From: Typhlomys cinereus
Taxonomy: Eukaryota > Chordata > Mammalia > Rodentia > Platacanthomyidae
Length of the DNA stretch: 64,000 bases
Direction of reading: 5' to 3'
Assembly: GCA_023101885.1 (NCBI GenBank)
Contig: JALPQD010000125.1
Location: forward strand, 2,009,501 to 2,073,500
The position numbers were made by a program, and so were the translations under genes. Shown here piece after piece: positions 48,006 through 59,343 of the stretch (position 1 is its first letter; every line of letters starts with the position of its first letter). The notes beneath the pieces were generated by a model. That model made no database searches. It had not been told where the DNA came from and was given only the letters and a program-made list of their open reading frames with translations.

Positions 48006-48898
48006 GAATGGATCAGTGTGTGAAGTGTCCAGATGATCACTATGCAAACATAGAGCGGACACTCTGCCTCCCAAGGTTGATGTCCTTTCTGGCTTTTGAA
48101 GATCCCTTGGGGATGTCTCTGGCCTGTATGGCCCTGGGATTCTCTGCACTCACAGCTCTTGTTCTTGGGATCTTTGTGAGGCACCAAGACACTCCCATAG
48201 TGAAAGCCAATAACCGCACTCTCAGCTACATCCTACTCATCTCTCTGGCCTTCTGTTTCCTCTGCTCCTTGCTCTTCATTGGACATCCCAACACTGCCAC
48301 CTGCATGCTGCAGCAGATCACCTTTGGAGTTGTGTTCACTGTGGCTGTGTCCACTGTCTTGGCCAAGACGATCACTGTGGTTCTGGCCTTCAAGCTCACT
48401 GCTCCAGGAAGAAAGATGAGGTGGCTGCTGGTCTCAGGAGCACCTAACTACATCATCCCCTTCTGCACCCTGATCCAACTCATTCTGTGTGGAGTCTGGC
48501 TGGGAACATCTCCTCCGTATGTTGACACAGACACACACTCTGAATATGGCCACATTATTATCATGTGCAACAAGGGCTCAGTCACTGCCTTCTACTGTGT
48601 CCTGGGATACCTGGGTTCTCTGGCCCTGGGGAGCTTCACTGTGGCTTTCCTTGCCAGGAACCTGCCTGACACCTTCAACGAAGCCAAGTTCCTGACCTTC
48701 AGCATGCTGGTGTTCTGCAGTGTGTGGGTCACCTTCCTCCCTGTCTACCACAGCACCAAGGGGAAGATCATGGTGGCAGTGGAAGTCTTCTGTATCTTGA
48801 CTTCCAGTGCAGGCCTGATAGGGTGCATTTTTCTTCCAAAATGCTATGTTGTTTTGCTAAGACCAGATAGAAATTCTCTTCTGAAATACAAAAATTAA
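48006..48898 (+). CDS. V2R exon 6: end of linker and seven-transmembrane domain
   Basis: Encodes residues 549-845 with one open frame to TAA 48896-48898. It begins with the linker end MDQCVKCPDDHYAN, then helix 1 (about 584-606) and the V2R hallmark IVKANNRTLSYILLISL. Helix 3 follows with LQQITFGVVFTVAVSTVLAK. The family-conserved NLPDTFNEAKFLTFSMLV lies before helix 6, and the terminal PKCYVVLLRPDRNSL ends the receptor. This domain couples to the G protein. It is more GC-rich than its surroundings and than exon 3. Confidence 0.97.
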
Positions 48899-49985
48899 AA
48901 ATAATTCCTGATCCCTTCAATGTCTTAAATTTTAAATAATTTTAAAGTTAGAATATGAGGCTAAACAACCTAATTCTTACATGTTATACTATATTGTTAA
49001 TTGTTGAAATATGACTCATACTGGTTCTTTGAGGGTGTTTGCATAGTGGTTTTGGTATTGTTAGTTTTCCCAATATTTTCCCTACCATTTTTTCTCTCAT
49101 CAGCAATATCACATGGAAGATTTTTTGGAAAAGTTGAAGTGCTTTTTTCCTAACTGAAAGGTATCTCTAAAATCCATAGTCTATCTTTGAGGATGATGGA
49201 GAAAGGTGATAAATTGAATTGTGATGCACATTAGTTGCTGAATAAAAAATGGGTACACCGATGCTGAGGGGTGACATTCTGCTTCTTTTCTAACAAATAC
49301 CTATTTTATTTCTAAAAAGAAAAGGAACTTCCTAAAAATGAAATTTCAACAAACTCACAGTGGAGAATAGACAGCAGTTAGGCAATGAACCCTGAGGTTT
49401 GGGAAAGAGATAGAGAAAATGATGCAAAATAATATTGTGCAATGGAATATCACTTTGTAAAGAACTTGCCATTTGTCCCCATTTTGCACTGCACATTGAG
49501 AATTTTGTGATTACAGCATTTCAATGATTAATATTTAATGTCAACCTGGGTTTAGGTGCAGAATAACCTAGTTGTCAAACCAATGAGTGTGAGATTGAGG
49601 GAAATTCTTGATAATGTTAATGAAAATGAGATGTCCTAATCCTGATGGTGGGCAGTACTGTTCCATGGACTGGGGTCCCAGACTGAAGGAGAAGTAGAAA
49701 ACTTGCTGAAAACTCCCAAACATCCCTGTCTTCTTAACAAATGGACATGTCATGTGACACACTGCATCAAATTCCTATCATTATGGACAGAACCCTGAAG
49801 CTGTAAGCCAAACTAGTTTTCTCTTTCCTTAAATTGCTTCTGTCATGTATCTTTCTCCAGAATCAAGACCAGTAAGTTAAAAAGGAATCTGCTGAGAAAT
49901 AACAAGGAATGTGACAATCTTGTCAAGGCTGAAATCATGCCAACTATGGAGTGACACAAACTTTATGTGTAAAGAAAGTCATTCC
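48899..49985 (+). other. 3' flank of V2R gene, possible 3' UTR
   Basis: AT-rich, no repeat recognised. An AATAAA at 49241-49246, 343 bases after the stop, is the first plausible polyadenylation signal. No second receptor exon is seen. Confidence 0.5.
49241..49246 (+). terminator. Candidate polyadenylation signal of the V2R
   Basis: AATAAA in AT-rich 3' flank, suitably placed after the stop at 48898. Not proven. Confidence 0.4.
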
Positions 49986-50929
49986 ACTGTAACATGGTCC
50001 CCTCTGACCTGACCTCTGACCATGTTACAGCAGAGAAAATAGGCCTCCGTCAAGGACTGCAAGTAAATAATGTGAGACCTGGTTAAGTTCACAGATGTTC
50101 ATTCCTGATCATTTACAACTGAGGGGGTATGATCTCACCAGAAAGGTAGGGCATATAATCTCGCAGATAAAAAAAAAAGTCACCATTTTGTAAATGTGTG
50201 ATTGACTCCTCCCTAACTGAGGTTTCCTACTTTTATTACATCTACCCTTGAATGTGCTCTTATAACAAGACTCCAGTTTAACAGCTTTTTGTCTCTGGCC
50301 AGGGGGTGACATACAATGCCCATCAGGATGGAGTGAAGGGCATTGCAGGAGCAGCAAAACTGCAAAAGAAAATCAATCCAGAACTTCAGAGACTCTGTAT
50401 CAACCACCTAGAATTAGGCCAAACTAATATCTTCCCATCCTGAAGCTCAGGGACATTTGCGGAAGAGGTGGCGGTAAGATTGTAAGAGCAAAAGGATAGG
50501 AGGAGCAATGATTTGCAAGATACTCCACACAAGTTACGGCCGAAGCAATCATAATTGGACTTTACATGCCCTGCACAATGTCCAACACACTACTGACCCC
50601 AGAAAGTCTAGCATCGGCTAAAGGCACCAAGATCCTTGGAGGCAAGGGATTGGCAGCCACAGTGGTGTTCCTATGCTTAAGGGGAACACGGGAAAGGGTT
50701 CAGGGAAACGCCACTGGTTCCTTGTACATCATCGGAGAGGAGGGCCCAGAGGAGAGTCAGGCATGCACAATAAAGGACTCTCTGGAAATTGGGGGTGGGA
50801 GGTACTGGGGGATGGAGAGGGAGTTGTGAGTGGAGGGGGAGCAGGGGTTAGAGTGGAGGAGGAGGGAGGGAGGGAACTGGTGTACCTATTAAGTTTGTAT
50901 GATCGCAAATAATAATAAATATTTTATAA
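49986..50929 (+). mobile_element. L1 3' UTR on the plus strand with 5' micro-inversion
   Basis: The duplication AAAGTCATTCC is at 49975-49985 and 50930-50940. From about 50019 the 3' UTR runs in plus sense (GACCATGTTACAG ... GGAGGGAGGGAGGGAACTGG ... AATAATAATAAATATT tail). It is the only young L1 end in plus orientation. Its first ~20 bases are an inverted copy of the following L1 bases: CTGTAACATGGTC, then GACCATGTTACAG. Confidence 0.9.
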
Positions 50930-50940
50930 AAAGTCATTCC

Positions 50941-51514
50941 TTTCAAACAGTGACACCATTCCACACTGTTCCACCTGACATTATTTAAAATTATCTCATT
51001 CATTACATGCTGACTTATTGCATAGAAGAAAAGAAAAACCTTTCATAATCATAGACCCTCTTGGCACAGAGAATTATATTGGAATTCAGGTGGTCTCGCT
51101 CCTCTGGGAATGATCCCTGATAGTCAAACTGGCCTGAGTATCAGGAGTACTCCTATTGGAATATCACTTATTTTGTAGCATGAACCCAGGCACATACAGG
51201 GACAAAAATCCTCTATGGAACTCAATAAAGTATGATATTGTGGTAGAAAAAGATACATATCAGTGGGAGGAAGACAGAGGAAGTAGGTAATATGGAGAGA
51301 AAACAACAAATTGTAGTCTAAATTTTAAAAAAATCAAACTTCTCCCTAAAGATATTCTTTGGTCCTACAAAAAGTTTTATTTAATAAGGAAATATAAAGA
51401 GTGCAGTTATCACTAATGTTGGAAAGAATTATCCCAAGCCTAAAAAGCTTGATCTTTTCATTGTCTAAAAAATTATATTTTATTTGATTATAAAAATGAT
51501 AGAGGGAGAGAGTG
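50941..51514. other. Intergenic unique sequence
   Basis: AT-rich, no gene or repeat recognised. Confidence 0.5.
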
Positions 51515-51610
51515 AAAGAGAGAAAAAGAGAGAGCAGGGATGTGCCACGCACATTGGTAGAAGTCTCAGGAGTCAGCTCTCTCCTTCAACATGTGCACTG
51601 TAGTAATTCA
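51515..51610 (-). mobile_element. B4-like SINE fragment
   Basis: A GA-rich start, then GTCAGGAGTCAGCTCTCTCCTTCAACATG-like order, resembles the B4 body. Decayed. Confidence 0.4.
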
Positions 51611-53244
51611 ACTCAGATGAAAAAGTTTGTACAGAGGAGACATTACCATCTGAGACATATTTTTTCTCCCACATTTTTTTCCCAGTCATGCAAGCTAAAT
51701 ATGTACCCCTGTTCTCTCCCTGCATCCTCCCCTCCCCAATCTCCCCTTGCACTCTCACCCCCATCCTTTCACCCAGATTTTACCTCCCATTTTTGCTCTG
51801 TGCCTTCCTCTTCTTCCCTTCTATCTCTAGAAGCATCGTTTGTGTGAATGCCAAACCTCCCTCTTGAGTCCTCCACCCTAGTGAGGTTTCAGGACTTATT
51901 GGCATAGCTCATTGCCCTTTCATGGGCTCCCTGTTAGTACGGGGAACTCTGTTGTGTCTGCTTATTCCTTTCCTTCTAAGGATCCTACTGGTGGAAGTCT
52001 TCTCCCCTCCCCTGTGATCTGTGCTAGATTTAGGGGGGAGTCATTATCATGTCACCATTGTGCAGGTCAGGCAAAGTCCAATTCTAGCTACATTAGCCCT
52101 TGCTTGTATGGAGTATTTTGCATCTCTTTGGTCCTCCCCATCTTTAGGCTCTCATCATCTTGCCCTCCCCCCATCTTCCACAAGGTTCTCTGAGCTTTAG
52201 GATTGGGAGAGATTTGTCTGGTCTGGTTCCAGTTAATTTATGTACGGTCTTTGGTGTTCTGAATTATGGTTTGTTGTTTTCAGTTTTGCTTTTCCTGCAC
52301 CGCCCTTGGCTCCATCCTGATTGGTATCGAATGTTATTCCTAACCAAAGATAAAAGGTTGTTTAAATTAAGATCTTAATATAAGAGGAGACTCAAAGGTA
52401 GACAGAATAGGAGTACTACACAGCAGTGAGGAGGGGTCAACATTTCATTTGTGAGATGGATACCCTCTATTTGCCAGCCTCTATACCTTCCTTGAAGGGT
52501 GAGATCAAACCTCTTCAGTCACAAGTGACCAGGAAGGGAAGTGAGAGTGAGCTTCACCACATGTCTTGCTACTTATATGCAATACTTGATGGTGACCCAT
52601 TTTCTCTACTGAAGCATGATCCCCTCTCTCCTTTTTTTCTGTGGAGGACCCTCCTCTTTCCTGCCTGTTTATAATATTTGGGATTACTGTAGGTATTACA
52701 CAGATTTACCTTTGAATATGTCATTAAGTGGGTTTGGTACTAGAATCAACCAATTAGGGAGTACACATGGTGTCTAATTTTCTGTGTCTAGGATACTTCA
52801 CTCAATATAATTTTTCCTAGTTCCATCCATTCCCTGGCAAATTTCATTAATTCATCTTTGTGAGGGCGGAGTAGTATTCCCTTGTGTTAATGTACCACAT
52901 TTTCCTTATCCATTTGTCAACTGTTGGGCATTTGGGTTGGTTCCAAGACTATGCTATTATAAATATTGCTGAAATTAACATGGATGTGTTTGTATCACTG
53001 TAGTGAATTTTTGCATTATTGGGGATTATTCCCAGAAGTGGTACAGCAGGGTCATATGGCAATTCAATCTTTAGCTGTTTTAGAAGTTGAGAAACTGTTC
53101 ATCAGAGTTATTGTGTAAGGCTGCCTTCCCAAAAGCAATGTAGGAGAGTTCCCTTCTCTCCATACCCTCTCCAGCATTTGGTATTGTTTGTATTGTAGAT
53201 TTCGCCATCCTAACCTGGGTTCGATGATATGTCAGGGAAGTTTT

Positions 53245-53546
53245 TTTTTTAATTTTTATTATTATTTATTCAATTGTACGTGATGCGTGTGTGCGCGTGT
53301 ATGTATGAATGTGTGTGTATGTATGTGTGTGTGTAGAACCACGGACGAATTCGGGAACCACCATGGACGTCTCCACCTCCTCCTTGTTTATTCTGCCTGG
53401 GGATTCACAGGCTCCGCCCTACCATGACCAGAAGCGCAGGCCGCCCCTACTTCTGCCCGGCGTCTATGCGTGGGGTCTAGGATCCGAACTCAGGACCTTC
53501 TGCCTGCAAGGCAGAGGCTTAACCCCTGAGCCAACACTCCAGCCCC
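53245..53546 (-). mobile_element. Young local tRNA-SINE copy
   Basis: The duplication GGAAGTTTT is at 53236-53244 and 53547-53555. CpG-rich body and a box B-bearing head in reverse (GGATCCGAACTCAGGACC at 53480-53497). Confidence 0.92.
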
Positions 53547-53661
53547 GGAAGTTTTGATTTGGATTTTCCTGATGGCTAAGGATGTGGAACATTTTTAAAG
53601 ATATTTGTTAGACATTTCAATTTCATTCTTGGAAAAGTTTCTTTTCCCAGCTCCATTTTTT

Positions 53662-54327
53662 TTAATATTTTTATTGTTATTTCCGGTAATACAAACTTGG
53701 TAGGTACACCGGTTCCTTCCCTCCCTCCTCCTCCCCCCGACCACCCTGCTCCCCCTCCCCTCACCCTTTCCTCCCCATCCCCTAGTGCCTCCCCCTCCAT
53801 CCTCAGAGAATCCTTTAATGTGCATGGCAGGCTCTCCTCTAGGCCCTCCTCTCTGGTGACGTACAAGGACCCAGTGGCATTTCCCTGAACTCTTTCCTGT
53901 GTTCCCCTTAAGCATAGGAACACTACTGTGGCTGTCAATCCCTTGCTTCCAAGGATCTTGGTGCCTTTAGCAAATGCTAGACTTTGTGGGGTCAGTAGTG
54001 TGTTGGACATTGCGTGGGGCATGCAAAGTGCAATTATGATTGCTTCTGCCCTAACTTGTGTGGAGTTTCTTGCATATCATTACTCCTCCCGTCCTTGTGC
54101 TCTTACAATCTTACCGCCCTCTCTTCCGCAAATTTCCCTGAGCTTCAGGATGGGGGAGATTAGTTTGGCCTAGTTCTAGGTGGTTGATATAGAGTCTCTG
54201 AAGTTCTGGATTGTGGTTTGCTGATTTTCTTTTGCAGTTTTGCTGCTCCTGCAATGTCCTTCACTCCATCCTGATGGACATTGTATGTCACCCCCTGGCC
54301 AGAGACAAAAAGTTGTTAAACTGGCCA
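53662..54327 (-). mobile_element. Nested L1 3' UTR insertion
   Basis: 13-base duplication AGCTCCATTTTTT at 53649-53661 and 54328-54340. 3' UTR only, GGTACACCGGTTCC type. The host reading continues as TTTAATTGGGCCATTTG. Confidence 0.9.
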
Positions 54328-56307
54328 AGCTCCATTTTTTAATTGGGCCATTTGTCTCCTTAATGTTTAGTTTTTTTAAGTCCTTAATGCAGTCTGGATA
54401 AGAGAGCTTTATCAGATAGGTGGTTAGTGAAGATTTTCTCCCATTCTGTAGGTGGCATTTTTGCTCAGTTTGCAATCTCTTTATCTGAACAGAAGCTCTT
54501 TAATTTCATAAGATCCCATTTGTTGAATGTTGTTTCTAGTGACTTTTCTATTGATTTCTCTTTAGGAAATGTTGCCCTAGTCCAATCAGCTCAACGGTGG
54601 TTCCTAAATTTTCAACTAGGGTTTTTATAGTCTCTGGCCTAATATTAACATCCTTGATCCATTTGGAATTGATTTTTGTGCATGGTGACAAGTACAGATC
54701 CAGTTTTAATCTTCTGCATGTGGACATCCAGTTTTTCAGGCATCTTTTGTTGAAGATGCTGTTCTTTTTCCATTGAATTTTTTGGGCCCCTTTGTCAAAG
54801 ATCAAACGGCTGTAACTGTGTTTGCTTATATCTGGGAATTCAACCCTTATCCATTGATCTATGTGTCTATTTTGGAGCCAATAGCAGGCTGTTTTTATTA
54901 TTATGGATTTGTCATATAGAATAAGTTTTGGTATGATATTTCTAGCAATGTTTTTGTTACTCAGGATTTTTTTTTGCAATTCTGAGTCTTTTGTGCTTTT
55001 ATATGTATTTTTAGAATGTTTGGTCAATTTCTTTAAAGAATTGCTTTGGGATTTTGATTGTTATAGCATTGAATCTGTATATTGCTTTTGGTAGGATGGT
55101 CATTTTTACAATGTTGATTCTGCTGATCCAGGAACATGAGAGGTCTTTCTACCTTTTGGCATGTTCTGCAATTTCTATTTTGGATTTAAAGTTTTCATTG
55201 TAAAGGTCTCTCACTTCCTTGTTTAGGTTTATATCAAGGTATTTCATTTTTTTAAAGTCTGTAGTAAATGGGATTGCTTGTTGTAGGGCTTTTTTACTTC
55301 TTTCATCCTTGGTATATAGGAAGGCCCCTGATTTTTGCATATTTATTTTGTATCCTGCCACCCAGATGAACTTCTATATTATTTCAGGTAGTTTCCTTGT
55401 GTAGCTTTTAGGATCACTCAGGTATAAGATCGGGATATCTGCAAATAGAAATATTTTGACCTCTTCCTTTCTGATTTGAATCCCTTTTATCTCCCTTTCT
55501 TGTCTTATGGCTACACCTAAGACTGAATAGAAGTGGTAAGAGTGGACAGCCTCATCTTTTTCCTAATTGGAATGGCAATGCTTCAAGTTTTTCCCCATTG
55601 AGTATAATCCTTGCTGTTGGCTTGTTGTATACAGTTGTTTTTGTTTTGATAAAGGTTCTTTCCATTCCAACTGTCTCTAGGATTTTGATTAAAAAGAACA
55701 TTTGATCTTGTCAGAAGCTTTTTCTGTCTTTTGAGATCTTGTTATCTGGGACTTTGTGTTGGTTTATATGCTGGATTACATATATGGATTTGCATATGTT
55801 GAACCAACCTGTGTACCTGAGATCTAGCCTGATGATCACAGTGAATGATGTCTTTATATATTTTTTTCTATTTCTTTTTTTTATTCTTTCCACTCATACA
55901 AAGCTGATAAGTACAGCCATTCCTCTCCCTCCCTCCACCCTTATTTCTCTTCCTTTTGCCCCTCCCTCTCTTTCTCCCATTGCCCCCTCCCACTCACTCC
56001 TGGAGCCTCTTTTAGTGTGGCTGTCAAACTTCCCTCTGGGTCCTCCTCTGTGATGAGGTGTAAGAACTCAGTAGGATTGCCTAGATCTCTTTTGTGTTCC
56101 CCTTTAGTATGGGAACACTATTGTGGTTGTTAATCCCTTGCCTCTAAGGATCCTAGTGCCTGTGATCTATGCTAGACTTTGGGGGGTCAATGATAAGTTG
56201 GTCATTGCGCAGTCATGCAATGTCCTATTATGATTACTTTAGCCCTAACTTGTATGGAGTAACTTGCATATCATTGCTCCTCCCCATCTTTAGGCTCTTA
56301 CAATCTT

Positions 56308-56599
56308 TTTTTATATACATTTTTTATTATTTCAGCTCATACAAACTTAATAGGTAGACCAGTTCCCTCCCTCTTCCTCCCCCCTAACCACCTGTTCCCC
56401 CTCCCTTCCCTCCCCATCCCCCAGTGCCTCCCCCCAATTACCAGAGAGTCCTTTATTGTGTATGCCTGACTCTCCTCTGGGTCCTCGTCTCCGATGACGT
56501 ACAAGGACCCAGTGGCATTTCCCTGAACCCTTTCTTGTGTTCCCCTTTAGCAAAGGAACACTACTGTGGCTGTCAATCCCTTGCCTCCAAGGATCTTGG
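56308..56599 (-). mobile_element. Nested short L1 3' UTR insertion with 18-bp duplication
   Basis: TTAGGCTCTTACAATCTT at 56290-56307 and 56600-56617, identical. Insert is 292 bases of GGTAGACCAGTTCC type 3' UTR inside the 3' UTR of the host L1. Confidence 0.95.
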
Positions 56600-57761
56600 T
56601 TAGGCTCTTACAATCTTACAGAAATTTTCTTCCGCAAATTTCCCTGTGCTTTAGGATGGGGAAAGATTAGGCTGGCCTGGTTCCAGGTGATTGATGCAGA
56701 GTCTCTGATATTCTGAATATGTTTTATTGATTTTTTTTCACTTTTGCTGCTCCTGCACGTCCCTGGCTCCATACCGATGTGTATTGGATGTTACCCCCTG
56801 GCCAGAGACGAAAGGCTGTTAAAATAGAGTCTTATTATAAGAGTAGATTCAAAGATACTAAGAGTAGGAGACTGCTGTGAGGAGGGGGTTAGTCTCCCAT
56901 TTGTTGGATGGTTACCTTCTATCTGCCAGACTCTATGCCCTCCCTTTCTGTTGAGATCAAAGCCCATCAGTTGCAAGTGACCAGGAAGGACAGTCTGCAA
57001 GCCCAACAAGACGTCTCATTACTTACTTGCAGTCCTTGATGGTGGCCTATTTTCTAGGCTGTGGTATGATACGCTCTCTCCTTGTTTCTGATGAGGCCCT
57101 CCTTCCCCTTCCTTCCCTGCTTATAATCTTTGCAATTACTCTAGGTATTACAGAGATTTATCTTCGAGTGTGTCACTAAGTGGATTTCATACTAGGATCC
57201 ACCTATTAGGGAGTACATATGACACTTAATTTTCTGTGTCTGGGATACTTCACTCATTATAATTGTTTCTAATGCCATCCATCCCATGGCAAATTTCATT
57301 AATTCATCATTTTACATGGCTGAGTAATATTCCATTTTGTAATGTACCACATTTCCTTATCCACGCGTCAACTGTTTGGCATTTGGGATGATTCCATGAC
57401 TTTGCTGCTGCTACAAACGTAGTCATGCTTGTGCTATCGAGGAGAACTTTCGCTGTATGGGGGATTATTCTCAAAAGTGGAAGAGCAAGATCATATGGCA
57501 TTTCAATCTTTAACTTTTTTAAGACTCAGCAGACGCCTCTGCTGAGTGGTTGTCTGCATTCCCAACAGCAATGTAAGAGAGTTCCCCTGTCTCCACATCT
57601 CCTCCAGCATTTGGTGTTGTTTGTATTGTGGATTTTTTCCATCCTGACCGGGGTGAGATGATATCTCAGAGAAGTTTTGATTTGCATTTCCCTGATGGCT
57701 AAGGTATTTGGTAGACATTTAAATTTCATCCCTTATAAAGTGTCTTTTAAGTTCCAAGGCC

Positions 57762-57794
57762 TTTTTTTAAAATTTAATCAATTGTGCCCGTGTG

Positions 57795-57846
<52 letters not shown>

Positions 57847-58067
57847 ACCATGGGCGAATTCGGGAACCACCATGGACTGCCTCCACCTCCACCTTGTTTC
57901 CTCTGCCCTTGGATTCAAAGGATCCGCCCTACCACGACCAGAAATGCAGGCAACCCCTGCTTCCCCCCCCCCCCCGTCCGGGGTCTATACATGGGGTCTA
58001 GTAACTGAACTCAGGACCTTCTGCTTGCTAGGCAGAGGCTTAACCCCTGAGCTACCTCCCCAGCCCC
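57762..58067 (-). mobile_element. Young local tRNA-SINE copy
   Basis: Short flanking repeat CCAAGG at 57754-57759 and 58069-58074. The plus strand shows (GT)n at 57803-57842, a C run at 57965-57977 and the inverse tRNA-like head ending CCCCAGCCCCC. Confidence 0.9.
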
Positions 58068-58617
58068 CCAAGGTCCATTTTTTAATTGGGCCATTTGTTT
58101 CCTTGGTGTTTAGTTTTCTAAGATCTTTGTGCAGTCTGGATAATAGAGCTCTATCAGATCTGTGTTTAGTGAAGATTTTCTCCCATTCTTTAGGAGCTTG
58201 AGTTATAATCTCTTTATCTGAACAGAAGCACTTTAATTTCATAACAAACCACCTGTTGAGTGTTGGTTGTATTGACTGTGCAATTGGATTTATGACTAGG
58301 AACCGTTGGCCTAGTCCAATCAGCTCCAGGGAGTTCCCTACCCTTTCAACTAACGTTTATGTCGTCTCTGGCCTTATATCGAGGTCCTTGATCCATTTGG
58401 AATTAAGTCTTGTACAGGGTGACAAAGACAGGTCAAGTTTTAATCTTCTGTATGTGGACATCCAGTTTTGCCAGCACCATTTGATGAAGATTTTGTTCTT
58501 TATCCATTGGAATTTTTGAGCCCCTTTGTCAAAGATCAAATGGCTGTAGTTGTGTGGGCTTATATCTGGGTCTTCAACCCTTATCCATTGATCTATGTGT
58601 CTATTTTGGAGCCAGAT

Positions 58618-59343
58618 TTAGGCTGTTTTTATAACTATGGATTTGTAGTATAGACTAAGGTTTGGTATGGTTATACCTCCAGCAGTGTTTTTGTTATTCA
58701 GGATTGCTTTTGCTATCCTGGGTCTTTTGTGCTTCCATATGAATTTTGAGATTGTTTGACCAACCTTTTTAAAGAATTGCTTTGGGAAATTGATTTTTAT
58801 AGCATTGAATCCATATATTGCCTTTGGTAGGATGGATATTTTCATGATATTGATTCTGCCAATCCAGGAACATGGGAGGTCTTTCCACCTTCTGGTGTCT
58901 TCTGCAATTTCCTTCTTTAGGATTTTAAAGTTTTCATTGTAAAGGTCTCTTACTTCCTTGGTTAGGTATTTCATTTCTTTAGGGACTATAATAAATGGGA
59001 TTGTTTCTCTCAGGGCTTTCTCACTTCTTTCATTCTGGGCATATAGGAAGGCCACTGATTTATCTACATTTATTTTGTATTCTTCCACCCTGCTGAACTC
59101 CTGTATTAGTTCCAAGAGCTTCCTGGTGAAGTTTTTATGATCGCTCAAGTACATGATCATGTCATCTGCAAATAGAGATAACATGATTTCTTCCTTGCAA
59201 ATTTGAATCCCCTTTATATCCCTTTCTTGTCTTATGGCTTCAGCTAAGACTTTAAGTCTTAGCTGTATTAAATACAAGTGGTAAGAGTGGACAGCCTTGT
59301 CTAGTTCCTGATCAAAGCGGGAATGCTTCAAGTTTTTCCCCAT
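58618..59343 (-). pseudogene. L1 ORF2 fragment, RT palm and thumb
   Basis: 241 open codons including [12 protein letters not shown], the RT catalytic FADD box (59161-59172). [36 protein letters not shown] and [19 protein letters not shown] follow. The upstream and downstream parts of ORF2 are frameshifted, so the enzyme is not encoded as a whole. Confidence 0.92.

Larger units (their letters stand above)
14387..48898 (+). other. Vomeronasal type-2 receptor gene, six coding exons, apparently intact
   Basis: V2Rs are class C G-protein-coupled receptors of vomeronasal sensory neurons that detect peptide and protein pheromones and signal through Go. The six exons have the standard V2R arrangement. 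Coding lengths are 194, 292, 807, 228, 124 and 893 nt including the stop, 2538 nt in all (846 codons, 845 residues), with compatible phases at every junction and no internal stop. Predicted order: signal peptide (about residues 1-19), venus-flytrap domain (about 65-480), cysteine-rich linker (about 508-570), seven-helix domain (about 584-830) and a short tail. Introns are 1224, 330, 15232, 505 and 14683 bases; introns 3 and 5 are filled with minus-strand L1s. It clearly belongs to the large Vmn2r family, but I cannot assign an orthologue, so no symbol is given. That it is expressed is inference. Confidence 0.93.
51655..55865 (-). mobile_element. L1 element, 3' UTR and ORF2 to RT, with SINE and L1 nested
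   Basis: Minus-strand order: 3' UTR 51655-52690, ORF2 C-terminus 52690-53650 and 54341-54790, RT 54790-55865. Split by a SINE (53245-53546) and an L1 3' end (53662-54327). Its 5' end meets the 3' UTR of the next L1 near 55865. Confidence 0.88.

Noticed and set aside
48489..48695. Second plus-strand frame inside exon 6
   Set aside because: Shadow of the conserved receptor frame.
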